Positions 14,042 through 23,089 of a DNA stretch of 33,359 bases are shown piece by piece. The stretch lies in IMG/VR virus record IMGVR_UViG_3300024433_000027, positions 1-33,359 of that record; one strand, written 5' to 3'. The notes beneath the pieces were generated by a model. The model did not search any database. It was not told where the DNA came from and saw nothing but the letters and a program-made list of their open reading frames with translations. Made by a program: the position numbers and the translations under genes. The stretch's first letter is position 1. The number at the start of each line of letters is the position of its first letter. The DNA comes from a virus.

Positions 14042-15219
14042 TACATCCCCTCCATCTCACCAAGGAGTTGGTCCAAGAGGTACTTCATCTCCTCGGGGCT
14101 TCGTTCTTTCTGGGCTGGCTGGCTTGCGGCTGTCCCCAGGGCCATCTCGCTCCGGGTGAGGGGTCCACGTCCGACCTGCCCGGCGAGGGCCTGGATAACC
14201 TGGTTCATCAGGTCCGGGTCCTTGTTGAGCATCACCCGACGCCGTGAGATCGCGTCCCGCTTCGCTAGAATCTCCCGGATCATCTCCAGGGATTGCAAAG
14301 GCTGTCCAGTCCCACCCCGACTGGCCTCCACCATCGCACGGGCTCTCTTCTTCTTACCGACGAGGCTGTCGTATAGGCCCCACCCAACGAGACCCGCTCC
14401 GATTATCGGGCTGGCTCGACCTAACCCCCGCAAACCTCTCGAGACTTTCCCGAGCCCTTTGACCCCCTGCTTTCCGGCAGCCTTCAGGACTCCCGGCTCT
14501 GGCGGCGGCAAAGCCCCCGGCCTGGTGACCCCCATCTTCCGGGCTGCTTTCCCAACTCGTGTGGTGGGCTCCCCCCCAACCTCGAAGCCTTGGACTCGTG
14601 CCAACTCACTCTTGATCTCCGCGGAGAGCTGGGGCCGTCGTTTCCCCCAACCTCCGGGCTTACCTTTACTGAGGGTCCACGCCCACATCTTCGCAGCGAG
14701 AGTCTCCGGTCGAGCTGATTCCAGGGAGGACAGTACCCGGGCTGCCCCGAACCGCCCGATCACCTTGGGGCCGACCTTCCGAAGGTCCGCGATGGCCTCC
14801 GCCGGTACCCCCGCCTTCTTGGCCATACCCAGGGCTTGCTCCAGGTACTTCTTCTGGATTACTGGAGGCACACCCTTGGGATACTGCCGTGCTAGAGAGA
14901 GCGTCTCGGAGACTAGAGCCTTCTGTTCCTTCGTCCCCGCTGCCTTCCAGAGGGCCTGCCCCAGTTTGTTTGGACTCTTCCTTAGAACATCTGGACCCTC
15001 GGCTTCGAGGATGTTGATAGCTTCCTCGGGAACCCCCTCCGCCCGCAGCGTCTCAATCACGGCTGCGAACCGCTCCTCCAGACCGGCCTTCTGCATCCAG
15101 ATTCGGCCCCAGTCTGCCATACGACGGAGGTTCCCAATGTCCTCGCCGGCACCGACGGCGGCTCCACCCTCGGCCAGCCCCAACACGTCCCCTGGATCAC
15201 TAAATGGGATTCTAGCCAT
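14041..15219 (-). CDS. internal virion-type protein with one membrane-like segment
   Basis: A 392-aa, Ala/Gly/Lys-rich and largely helical protein. A hydrophobic, Gly-rich stretch (SPIIGAGLVGWGLYDSLVG) in the second half, about residues 269-287, could enter a membrane; the C-terminus is helical and charged. Composition and position suggest an inner virion protein ejected with the DNA. No known family is recognised. GAGGTGG lies about 9 nt before the ATG, and it starts 3 nt after the upstream stop. Confidence 0.55.
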   Translation of the reverse strand: MARIPFSDPGDVLGLAEGGAAVGAGEDIGNLRRMADWGRIWMQKAGLEERFAAVIETLRAEGVPEEAINILEAEGPDVLRKSPNKLGQALWKAAGTKEQKALVSETLSLARQYPKGVPPVIQKKYLEQALGMAKKAGVPAEAIADLRKVGPKVIGRFGAARVLSSLESARPETLAAKMWAWTLSKGKPGGWGKRRPQLSAEIKSELARVQGFEVGGEPTTRVGKAARKMGVTRPGALPPPEPGVLKAAGKQGVKGLGKVSRGLRGLGRASPIIGAGLVGWGLYDSLVGKKKRARAMVEASRGGTGQPLQSLEMIREILAKRDAISRRRVMLNKDPDLMNQVIQALAGQVGRGPLTRSEMALGTAASQPAQKERSPEEMKYLLDQLLGEMEGM

Positions 15220-15222
15220 GTC

Positions 15223-15765
15223 TCAAACCACCTCTATCAAGAAAAGGTCTTCATCCCTGGGTTTTGAGGGAGGACCCTTCACGATGTCCCACCTCCAGCT
15301 TGGTCCTGTCGCTTGTAATACCCAGTCAAGTTGTGTGAATTCTCTCTCGTGAAATGCCCTCGCCTCCTCAATCTCCTCTTTCCTCCGCTTCCTTCTTAGA
15401 CACCGGGTTTGGTGGACCTGACTCATCACGGCTTTCCAAACCCACGCCGGACACCAAGGGTAGTCATCCTGGACCTCTTTTAACAGAAAAAGACCATCGG
15501 CAACCCCCCCGGCCCACATGGAAATGAAAAGATTGACGGTAGCCTTTCCCCCCAACACCTTCTTCAGTAGTGGAGCCTCAGAACAAGGATACGGTCCCCC
15601 ACCCTCGTTATCTTGCTTGCTGAAGGCTTGGAGAGCTGTACGCCCTATAGGGCAGGGGGCCACCCAAAAGGTTCTACAACAAGGTCCCCACTCCTCCCAC
15701 GCCCTCCGGTAGAACTCAAAGTTGCGTCGCGTCTTCACATCAATCTTTTCCTGAAATCCTCCCAT
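15223..15765 (-). CDS. hypothetical 180-aa protein
   Basis: I do not recognise this soluble protein. It is rich in Trp (e.g. WEEWG, WAGGVADG, WCPAWVWKAV) and Cys, with a charged helix RRKRRKEEIEEARAFHERE. The ATG at 15765 follows a motif copy by 3 nt, and GGTGAG inside the motif is the only ribosome-binding-like sequence, 6 nt upstream. This mirrors the gene at 2942. It is followed by an internal virion gene, then the Tad2-like gene, so it may also be an accessory host-takeover gene. Confidence 0.6.
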   Translation of the reverse strand: MGGFQEKIDVKTRRNFEFYRRAWEEWGPCCRTFWVAPCPIGRTALQAFSKQDNEGGGPYPCSEAPLLKKVLGGKATVNLFISMWAGGVADGLFLLKEVQDDYPWCPAWVWKAVMSQVHQTRCLRRKRRKEEIEEARAFHEREFTQLDWVLQATGPSWRWDIVKGPPSKPRDEDLFLIEVV

Positions 15766-15768
15766 AAC

Positions 15769-15783
15769 AATCTCACCCACAAG
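15769..15783 (-). repeat. dispersed motif copy 9
   Basis: Exact 15-mer reading CTTGTGGGTGAGATT on the - strand, 3 nt before the ATG at 15765, in the gap after the 142-aa gene. Confidence 0.92.
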
Positions 15784-15790
15784 AACTGGT

Positions 15791-16219
15791 TTATCTCTCT
15801 GTACTCTTGGGTCTCCGACCAAACACTGCCCGGGAGAGGCTACTGAAGTCCCCCCCTCGGCGGGGGTCAACTCGGCGAGCCAGGTCACGAGGGTTCATTC
15901 CCATTCTCGCGGCCACCGTAGCCAGAAGTCCCGTCTGCACACCGCCGGGGATGAGTCGTTCGTCCATCGTGCCGGCCCGAACTTGGGCAGCCCGTGCTCC
16001 CATCCGCCCCGGGGGGACTTCGTACTCCCGAGCCAGAGCCTCTTCGGACATCTGCTCGTGAGCCGCCCCCATCTGTGCTGTGGAAGCTAGGAACTGCTCC
16101 CTCTGTAGCTCTGCCTTCACATCCTCCTCGGGCGTCCCCCCCAGACGACGGATGACACCATCAATGAAATACCACGCAAGGATGGTTCCTCCGATAGCAA
16201 TAGGTGCAGGAATAGGCAT
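15791..16219 (-). CDS. 142-aa protein with N-terminal membrane segment
   Basis: The first 25 residues (PIPAPIAIGGTILAWYFIDGV) are hydrophobic and could span a membrane; the rest is charged and helical with Arg/Gly-rich parts. It lies between internal virion-type genes, so a small virion or ejection protein is likelier than a holin, which usually has little soluble tail. No family recognised. It starts 9 nt after the upstream gene. Confidence 0.55.
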   Translation of the reverse strand: MPIPAPIAIGGTILAWYFIDGVIRRLGGTPEEDVKAELQREQFLASTAQMGAAHEQMSEEALAREYEVPPGRMGARAAQVRAGTMDERLIPGGVQTGLLATVAARMGMNPRDLARRVDPRRGGDFSSLSRAVFGRRPKSTER

Positions 16220-16228
16220 CTCGATCTC

Positions 16229-18358
16229 CTAGTCTTGGGCCATCCCGGCGGCTGCCTGGGGCCACTGTGGACCCCGTGGGCTTGGCTGCCCCCCCGGAGC
16301 CGCCGGGGCTGGTTGTGGTTGCTGTAGTTGCTGACCCGGCTGAGCCTGACCGGACATCTCCTGCATCCGCTGGCGTTTCTGCTTCTGGTACTCCTTGACC
16401 TTCTGTTCAATGGAGGCCCGGTTCGCTGCGAAGAATGTGTCCCGTTCCAACTCTGCCTTATTGAAGTCTTCCATTTCCTTCAGACCACTAGGTAGGTCTT
16501 CGTCATACCCACCGGAGAGGATAGCCATCACAAGGTCCGTCTGCCCCGGCACCAGGGTGGACAACTCCACCATCGCCTCCATAGTGCTGATCTGGAGTTC
16601 GGCCTTGGGACTCGGGCGGAACTTCATCGACTCGATCTCCTCCAGAGTCATACCCTCCACGTCCTCTTCTAGCTCCCCTCGCATGGTTGCCAGGATTTTT
16701 GGCCCACCGATCCCGCGGGGCATTCCGTTCTCATCCTTGTTGGACTTCCAGGAGGTGACGAGCATGTCGGAGTACCGGCCCAAGAAGCCAGCGTCCGCCC
16801 GAAGCTGAGCCACGGGGGCCGACCGCTCCAGGGTATTGATACCTTGTGTCATCCGGGCACGGGCTCCCCCCAGCATTCGCCGGAGACCAGCCGCCACCTT
16901 TACCTCAGACGCCGCAGTGTACTTCTCCTTGACGAGCCAGGCTCCCCAATACTTCTCGACGTGGCCGGCGATGTTGGCTACGGTCTGTTCGTCCTGGGTG
17001 TCCATAAGCTGCCTCGCCATAGACGCCAACATGGAGCCCTCGGCAGCCGGAGCCGCCGATTGGGTAAGAATCCAGTTCGAGGCTGCTCGGAGTCCAGCCT
17101 TCACGTGGGCTGCCAGAAAGAACTCAGCGGGGGTGTCCAGCACCCGGTCCCCTGTGGTGATCTTGTCGTACTCGGCCAGTAGCTTGTCGGAGCCCTCCCC
17201 CAGGACCTCCCGTAGGACGTGCCGCTCCAATTCTTGTTCAGCATTCCCCCACTTCTTCTGCAACCGTCCAGGGTCCCCAGTCCCATCTCGGAGGAAGTTC
17301 TCCAGACCACGCAGTACCCCCTCAGAGGCTCGGTCCTCCATGACCTTGTGGGTCCGAGTCTCGAACTCCCGGAGTGGGCGAATGGAGGCGTCCACACGCT
17401 CCAACATCTGCATCTGCCCCTCTAGGTACTTGTCCCGGGCCTCCGCTGTCCCCATAATATTCAGAACCTCCTCATCCATGAGACCCTGCATGACGGTCCT
17501 GAAGTCAAAGACGGAAACATGGGGTAGCATCGGGTCGTCGGGGTCAGCTCCCGTCAACCCTCCGGGAAGGTAACCCCCACTGGACACGATCTGGTCGGCC
17601 TGCTCCTGGGTGATCTCCGGTAGTTCCCGACTACGCTCTCCGTCCGCGTCCGGGAGGGGGAGCATTAGAGGATCAACCTCAAGTTGGGTCAGGTCCATCG
17701 GGTCACGCCCGGCCATGATGTCCTGGAGACTCTCGTTCAGTAACTTCTTCGCATTCTTGAGGTACTCTGGCCTAAAGTGGTTCTCCGTCAGGATACGGGA
17801 GGTCGCCAGGTAGTTCTTGATCTTAGCCATTCGTGACGGGCCGTTTGGGGCTTGGTCCCACAGCCCGGACAACCACATATCCTCCACCCTCTTATCCATC
17901 GCCTCGATGGTATTCAGGACGGTACTCCGCTGCCGGTCAAACTCCACGATGTAGTCCCGTGTAGCGTCTCGCTGACCCTTCATGGCCTCCATCATGGAGA
18001 GTTGCTCATTCTGCATGTCCTTCTGAAGCTCTGCCTGGTACTGTACGAACTCCTCCTGGAACTGTCGCTCCTCCATCCGCTCCCCCTTACGTTCCTCCTT
18101 CTCCCTAACCTCCTTCTGTCGGGCCACGATCTGATTCAAAGCGTCGGTTACTCCCCGACCAATAGCACTCCCTTCCTCCGCCTGTGTCTCCTGCATCTTC
18201 CCAAAGGTGTCCAGCAGCTTCTTCATGGAGGCATCCTGTGACTTCGCAAACCCAGATAGGGCAATCTCCGCTGCACTAGGCCCACGAGGTCCCCCACCAC
18301 GCCGCCCACCTAGAGCTTCCTGGGATAAAAGTGGAATCTGTGGTTGCTGTCTCGGCAT
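16229..18358 (-). CDS. 709-aa coiled-coil internal virion-type protein
   Basis: A long helical protein with a charged coiled-coil region around residues 70-165 (KEVREKEERKGERMEER and following) and a Gln/Pro/Gly-rich tail (PGQQLQQPQPAPAAPGGQ). No enzyme motif is visible. The position, 4 nt after the 390-aa gene and before the membrane-segment gene, and the composition suit a podoviral inner-core or ejection protein. The role is inferred from context. Confidence 0.55.
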   Translation of the reverse strand: MPRQQPQIPLLSQEALGGRRGGGPRGPSAAEIALSGFAKSQDASMKKLLDTFGKMQETQAEEGSAIGRGVTDALNQIVARQKEVREKEERKGERMEERQFQEEFVQYQAELQKDMQNEQLSMMEAMKGQRDATRDYIVEFDRQRSTVLNTIEAMDKRVEDMWLSGLWDQAPNGPSRMAKIKNYLATSRILTENHFRPEYLKNAKKLLNESLQDIMAGRDPMDLTQLEVDPLMLPLPDADGERSRELPEITQEQADQIVSSGGYLPGGLTGADPDDPMLPHVSVFDFRTVMQGLMDEEVLNIMGTAEARDKYLEGQMQMLERVDASIRPLREFETRTHKVMEDRASEGVLRGLENFLRDGTGDPGRLQKKWGNAEQELERHVLREVLGEGSDKLLAEYDKITTGDRVLDTPAEFFLAAHVKAGLRAASNWILTQSAAPAAEGSMLASMARQLMDTQDEQTVANIAGHVEKYWGAWLVKEKYTAASEVKVAAGLRRMLGGARARMTQGINTLERSAPVAQLRADAGFLGRYSDMLVTSWKSNKDENGMPRGIGGPKILATMRGELEEDVEGMTLEEIESMKFRPSPKAELQISTMEAMVELSTLVPGQTDLVMAILSGGYDEDLPSGLKEMEDFNKAELERDTFFAANRASIEQKVKEYQKQKRQRMQEMSGQAQPGQQLQQPQPAPAAPGGQPSPRGPQWPQAAAGMAQD

Positions 18359-18362
18359 TAGC

Positions 18363-19535
18363 TTACCCCCCGAAGAAGGGAAGGAATCCGGCCACCCCTT
18401 CTATGATCCCCAAAATCATATTTGTCCGGGCCATCTTGTTCGCCATCTCTACGTTCTCATGCATGATGTCGAGGGTTTCATCCATGTGCCCCATCCTGAT
18501 CTCTGTCGATACGAGGTTGTTGATAGCCTGGTAATTATTTATCGCAGCCGGGGTTGTCAGAATCGCAGTCTCCGCAAGATGATCCAACATCGCTATCCTT
18601 GTCGTGTCGTTCGTAGCGAAAGCAGCAGCCCGATCCGCAACAATCGTCGAAATCTGAACGTTCCTCTGGTTCGTAGCCTGAGCATCCAGTTCCGTCAGCC
18701 GCACGTTCAACTCGCCCACAGCTTGGGAGGTAGCCGTAAAAGCCTGGCCAGCCGCGACTCCCATCGCCCCCCCTTCCTGGAGGCCAGTTGTCTCCACTGA
18801 CGTAAGCATACTCCCAAACTCTATGGCAACTTCGGCCTGTGTCTGGGTGAACTGGTGGGTTGTCGCCCCGATCGCCGGGGCGATCGCCATCGCTCCCGAC
18901 ATCCGAGCCTGCATCTTCATCGACTGAGCCTGAGCCGGACTGAGCTGCCCAGTCACTACCATCGCGTCGATCTGAGCGACCGCCTGGTTGACCTGCCCGT
19001 GCATAGTCTGGACGGCTGCGTCCATCGCGGCGGCCCGGCCCTGCATCACGTTCGAGAGGGCCTCATCCCGCTGGGTCCCCACCATACCCTCGGCATGTGT
19101 AAGCTGCTCCTGGAGTTTCCCCCCTTGCCGCTCGAATTCTGCTGCCACCCGCTGGGGTAGCCGGCTGATTTCGCCCCGGGTCTGCTGGATAGTGTCCCTG
19201 ATCTCTGTCAGCCCGGTCTCAGTAGTCGTCTCCGCTCGTGTAAATCCTGCCTCGGCCTCCTTCTGCCGCCGTTCAATCTCTGTCGATGTTCCTTCAGCTT
19301 GGGCGAGGCGATCTGCCTCCGTCCGCTTTTGCTCAGAAATATCCTCCTCCCCTGCCGCCCGGAGTTCCTCCCCTACGTCCCGAAGAGGATCGAGCGGGTC
19401 AGCCGGGGCTGTTCCTAGAGGAGTACCGACTCCGACTTCCCGGGTATCCTCCTCCTGCTCGCCGAGGGGACGACCCCCGAAGATTCCTCCCAAAATCCTT
19501 CCGAGACCACTCTTTGGGTTGTAAGTACCTGGCAT
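18363..19535 (-). CDS. 390-aa helical virion-type protein with hydrophobic C-terminus
   Basis: This Ala/Gln/Thr-rich helical protein has a Gly-rich N-terminus (LGRILGGIFGGRPLG), a long coiled-coil-like middle and a hydrophobic end NMILGIIEGVAGFLPFFGG. These features fit a membrane-active ejection or internal virion protein. GGAG is 9 nt before the ATG. A near-perfect sigma70 promoter lies directly upstream (19560-19588) and contains a copy of the dispersed motif, so this gene and the three or more after it can be transcribed separately from the tail genes. Confidence 0.6.
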   Translation of the reverse strand: MPGTYNPKSGLGRILGGIFGGRPLGEQEEDTREVGVGTPLGTAPADPLDPLRDVGEELRAAGEEDISEQKRTEADRLAQAEGTSTEIERRQKEAEAGFTRAETTTETGLTEIRDTIQQTRGEISRLPQRVAAEFERQGGKLQEQLTHAEGMVGTQRDEALSNVMQGRAAAMDAAVQTMHGQVNQAVAQIDAMVVTGQLSPAQAQSMKMQARMSGAMAIAPAIGATTHQFTQTQAEVAIEFGSMLTSVETTGLQEGGAMGVAAGQAFTATSQAVGELNVRLTELDAQATNQRNVQISTIVADRAAAFATNDTTRIAMLDHLAETAILTTPAAINNYQAINNLVSTEIRMGHMDETLDIMHENVEMANKMARTNMILGIIEGVAGFLPFFGG

Positions 19536-19559
19536 AGAAAGACACTCCGACTACCCACC

Positions 19560-19588
19560 ATTATAGTGGGTGAGATTGGTTTTGTCAA
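19560..19588 (-). promoter_or_regulatory. consensus sigma70 promoter with motif in the spacer
   Basis: On the - strand TTGACA (19588-19583), exactly 17 nt, then TATAAT (19565-19560): both boxes match the consensus 6 of 6. The last 12 nt of the spacer (19577-19566) are AATCTCACCCAC, the core of the dispersed motif. The expected start near 19553 leaves a leader of about 18 nt with a Shine-Dalgarno before the ATG at 19535. A protein bound to the motif would block polymerase. Confidence 0.85.
19566..19577 (+). repeat. dispersed motif copy 10 (core only), in promoter spacer
   Basis: Exact GTGGGTGAGATT on the + strand. The usual leading CTT is replaced by bases of the -10 box. Confidence 0.92.
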
Positions 19589-19593
19589 GACCC

Positions 19594-22134
19594 TTATGCA
19601 GATTGAGTCTCTGATGCACCCAGGATTCCCTTTACCAAGAGGGACTGTAGTTGGAAGTCAATATTGGACCCCACGAATTTCAAGTACGGGTACAATCGGA
19701 CATCTGCGGCGTTGACCCGCCCGACACACTGATCTGGGATGAGGCTGAGGTCCACCTCCGTACTCCTCAATACCTGGTTGTTCCGCTTGAAGCCCATCGT
19801 CACGAAGGCGTTGGGATCACTACCTCCGGTCTCGCCCCCGAAGTCACTGAACGCTACCGAAATGGCGTTCCCAGTCTTCCGGCAGAAGGGGTCCAGCCCC
19901 TGGGGACCAGAGAGCTGGGGCATCACTAGCTCCGTTACGACCGGAGCTACAGAATACTGGTCACCGATCGTCAGGGAATCCGACAGCCCGGTGACCGTCA
20001 GGTCCGTAGCCGAGCCGCGGGCTGTAACGGTCGCAATCTCACCCACAAGGTCTCCGCTCGTGATGTAAACCTTGTGTCCCACACAGTTTACGGGAAACGT
20101 AGCCCCGGTGTCAACGATGTGGGTTTGGGAAGCGGAGGTGACATCCCCGTTCACGGTCTCGCCGGCCCCCGTCCCACACATGGTACGCTTACCCATCTCC
20201 CTGGCAGCGTCGATGCAGGAGACGACTCCCGAGTCGTCAACGAAGTACGCCCGCTGAGGTCCGTCCGTCTTGACGTTGGGTCCGCCTACCAGGAACGTCC
20301 AGGGGCAATCCACCAGGCGGGTGACAGCCCCCGTGGACTCCCACAGGATGAAGCATTCATGTAGGGTCGGATTCAGGAGGATCAGGGCACCACAGGTCGC
20401 GTCATACTCCAGTATGACGGACTCCAAGGACTGAGCCCACTCCGCGTTGTCCTGGATAATCCGGTTCATGGAGGAGATCGACTGGATCGAGCCACTGTTC
20501 CCATCAATGGCTTTCATGCCGGCCTTCGTGATGATAAAGAGGACGTTACCAACTCCGGTCTGTCCGTGGCGAGACACCCCTCCGAGGCGGAACAGGAGTT
20601 TCGTTAGAGCCAAGGAACTACCGGAGCGTGTCACTTTGTAGACCGCCCCTGTACTCACAGCGAAGAGATGATCCCCCGCCCGCTCCAGCGATAGGAACTT
20701 CTCCCCCGCATCGTCCACTTCATACAAGTTCGCGGGAGGGAAGTTCTCCGGCTCCTGGGTAGTTAGGGTAGACCATACCAGGGATTCCCTTTTCTGCTCC
20801 GTCTCTGACCAGTCTACGTCCAGGGTTGCCGGCTCCTCCGGGTCCGTAACGCCCACGAGGAGGTTATCGTAAGTAGCGATACGCTTCATGCGGGGAGCCG
20901 GGAAGAACCCGTGATCGTAAGGATTATATGTGGGCTGCCCCACTAGTCCTTCGTCTACCCACCACGTTGATTCCGCATCCCAGGAGACTACCCCAGGCTC
21001 CGAGTCGTGCTCGTATGTTTGCTCTAATTCTGTCCGATCGTGTAACTCTCTATACTCATCCACTAGGTGTAGGGGTTGCATGAGTGTGTATTTATCCCAC
21101 TTCACTCCCGTATCGTTCACCAAGGTTCGCCAGAACCGGAACCCATCCATGTGGGGAATTCCCCACATAATCAGACACGTAGAGAGACTGGCAGGGGCTT
21201 TGATTTGCTGAGTATGTCCTCCCCCGTCCTCCGGTAGGCGGCATCCTCCAGGAATACGGTAGCCGACTGCTGCCGACCCCCCGTATGAGGGGTCCTCAGT
21301 ATACCAACGCATCCAGGACCGCAGGTTGTGCTTCCGGCTCACCTGTTCGACAGCATAGGTGTATGCCCCGGCAGCCTGTGAGTGACTTCCACCCGCATCG
21401 TATATCCCCGCGTAGAAGGCATAGTCTGATCCTCCCTGTACGAACTTGCCATCGGTACGGTCTTCATTCACTGGAATCCCTAGACACCGAAGAGGGAGAA
21501 GACCCATGAACCTGTGCTGGAGACCCGCCGAATAAGTATCCCAGTCGTTGACCTTGAAGTCCCAGAAGTACGCCTTGTTGTAGGGGAGGGCCATCTGGTG
21601 GAATGAGTCAACCCGGTCTCCCGCCGGGGACTCCGTAGCTCCCGAGGCCACGAAGTAGATGTACCGTCCGAGGGAGCACACATCATACTCGTCGGGGGTG
21701 CCTACCAACTTGAAGTCGTCCCAGGAGTCGAAGTCCTCCAGGCACACCACGTCTGAAGCAGGGGGACCACCAGAACTATCTTTATAGGCAAAGTACAAGG
21801 CAGGCCCAGTGCCTCCTTGGTTGTCTGCCAGGTAGACGAGCCCCTTCAGTGTATGGCCGGCAGTTCCCCGTTGGATGGAGACATACCAGGCTCCGAGGAT
21901 ATTGGCGATCGACTCGATCGTCGTTACACCTGTCTCGGGCTTGGGGACCCCGTGGACGGTAACGTCTGCCATCCCGGGGAAGGGTCGGACGGCCCCGAGG
22001 AATCGGCCATCGACGCCCGTAGCCTCCACTAACTGAGGAGGTGCTACGCCCGCACGGTTCACCTTATAGTCAGCTCCGGGGAAGAGAAGATCATACTTCC
22101 AAGGAGCATTCGGGTCGTCTCGTCTCTCTGCCAT
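19594..22134 (-). CDS. probable tail nozzle / stabilisation protein (beta-propeller type)
   Basis: This 846-aa beta-rich protein has repeated blade-like segments such as YDNLLVGVTD, GDHLFAVSTGAVYKVTR, VGNVLFIITKAGMKAIDG and RAYFVDDSGVVSCID. This is the look of podoviral tail nozzle or stabilisation proteins (T7 gp12, P22 gp10 type). Near the C-terminus GDLVGEIATVTARG contains the LVGEI encoded by a motif copy. AAAGGA lies 6 nt before the ATG. The position after the fibres and before the ejection-type proteins agrees. The assignment rests on fold pattern and context, not on a diagnostic motif. Confidence 0.6.
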   Translation of the reverse strand: MAERRDDPNAPWKYDLLFPGADYKVNRAGVAPPQLVEATGVDGRFLGAVRPFPGMADVTVHGVPKPETGVTTIESIANILGAWYVSIQRGTAGHTLKGLVYLADNQGGTGPALYFAYKDSSGGPPASDVVCLEDFDSWDDFKLVGTPDEYDVCSLGRYIYFVASGATESPAGDRVDSFHQMALPYNKAYFWDFKVNDWDTYSAGLQHRFMGLLPLRCLGIPVNEDRTDGKFVQGGSDYAFYAGIYDAGGSHSQAAGAYTYAVEQVSRKHNLRSWMRWYTEDPSYGGSAAVGYRIPGGCRLPEDGGGHTQQIKAPASLSTCLIMWGIPHMDGFRFWRTLVNDTGVKWDKYTLMQPLHLVDEYRELHDRTELEQTYEHDSEPGVVSWDAESTWWVDEGLVGQPTYNPYDHGFFPAPRMKRIATYDNLLVGVTDPEEPATLDVDWSETEQKRESLVWSTLTTQEPENFPPANLYEVDDAGEKFLSLERAGDHLFAVSTGAVYKVTRSGSSLALTKLLFRLGGVSRHGQTGVGNVLFIITKAGMKAIDGNSGSIQSISSMNRIIQDNAEWAQSLESVILEYDATCGALILLNPTLHECFILWESTGAVTRLVDCPWTFLVGGPNVKTDGPQRAYFVDDSGVVSCIDAAREMGKRTMCGTGAGETVNGDVTSASQTHIVDTGATFPVNCVGHKVYITSGDLVGEIATVTARGSATDLTVTGLSDSLTIGDQYSVAPVVTELVMPQLSGPQGLDPFCRKTGNAISVAFSDFGGETGGSDPNAFVTMGFKRNNQVLRSTEVDLSLIPDQCVGRVNAADVRLYPYLKFVGSNIDFQLQSLLVKGILGASETQSA
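20035..20049 (-). repeat. dispersed motif copy 11, inside the tail gene
   Basis: Exact 15-mer on the - strand, in frame in the tail gene as Leu-Val-Gly-Glu-Ile, the same peptide and frame as in groES. Confidence 0.92.
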
Positions 22135-22157
22135 TCTCTATCCTTTGGGACTAACTC

Positions 22158-22373
22158 CTAGTTCACAATGTCCGGGTCGATCACAACTTCCCCTGCCGCC
22201 GCAGCAGCCTCACACACCTGCACTTTCTTCCGCATGTCTTCACAGACGCAGCGGTGGATGAAGTCTAATGTAGACTCCCCTGCATTCTTAGTACGGCCTT
22301 CATACAGGAACCCCGCTTCAATACGAAGTCCATTCTCGGTATTGGTATTCAACACCAGTTGATGTTGTGCCAT
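22158..22373 (-). CDS. small 71-aa virion-region protein
   Basis: A short acidic protein starting MAQHQLVLNTNTENG and ending in an Ala-rich, acidic tail (EAAAAAGEVVIDPD). AGGAG lies 8 nt before the ATG. It sits between fibre-type genes and the nozzle candidate, so it may be a small tail or structural cofactor. No family is recognised. Confidence 0.6.
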   Translation of the reverse strand: MAQHQLVLNTNTENGLRIEAGFLYEGRTKNAGESTLDFIHRCVCEDMRKKVQVCEAAAAAGEVVIDPDIVN

Positions 22374-22384
22374 TGTTCTGTCTC

Positions 22385-23089
22385 CTATCCTATAAGAATC
22401 TCTCTATCGCGGCTTGCATAACCGCTACCCAGTGTAACCCCACGTGCAGCCGGTGAAGCTATCTTTATCAGCAGCGAACACAGACAATCGTACATTTTCC
22501 AAGTTGGCGGGAAGCCGCCGGGGATAGCGGCCTCAAACCCATATTGAAAATACTCATCCGTCGTCGGCACGTCGCCAGCAGCTTCGCTTACGATAAGATG
22601 GTTGGTAGTAAACGCCTTTGAACCGAGATTGGTTTCACTTGTATTATCAACACCCGTCTCGTCGTTCGGCGTCTTGCCATAATGGAAAATGAAGGTGGCA
22701 GTGCTCCGTCGCACTAACCAACTGGCACCGAGAATCTCATCGTTCTGTCCGATTCGGCCATCTTCATATGGACCAGGGGTTGCCGCAGCACCACCGTAAT
22801 CTGTTGTTACAACACCTTCATCACCAGCGGTAGTGTACTCCCCATAATTGGCATCGTTAAACGGTATCTCCGCCGCATTCGCCCAGGTGCCTGAGTCAAG
22901 ATCATCCCCGATGTCCGGTGTTGCCTTGCCCTCATCGTGCCGATAAGTCAAGCTGCCGAACGGTCCGATGAAGTCTGCGACACTGGAAGCACCACTATAG
23001 ATGTAAATTCCTGCAATGTGCACATGCACATCGTCCAACAATGTAGGTCCTTGCGACTTGAAATGGGCTGACCAGTTAGGAACTGCCAT
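22385..23089 (-). CDS. putative minor tail / receptor-binding-region protein
   Basis: A 234-aa, beta-rich protein with many Gly, Asp and Thr residues, following the lectin-like gene. No motif is recognised. The ATG at 23089 (MAVPNW) is preceded by GAGGA and overlaps the upstream gene by 14 nt. It lies at the edge of a low-GC patch and may be part of a recently exchanged host-recognition cassette. Confidence 0.5.
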   Translation of the reverse strand: MAVPNWSAHFKSQGPTLLDDVHVHIAGIYIYSGASSVADFIGPFGSLTYRHDEGKATPDIGDDLDSGTWANAAEIPFNDANYGEYTTAGDEGVVTTDYGGAAATPGPYEDGRIGQNDEILGASWLVRRSTATFIFHYGKTPNDETGVDNTSETNLGSKAFTTNHLIVSEAAGDVPTTDEYFQYGFEAAIPGGFPPTWKMYDCLCSLLIKIASPAARGVTLGSGYASRDREILIG

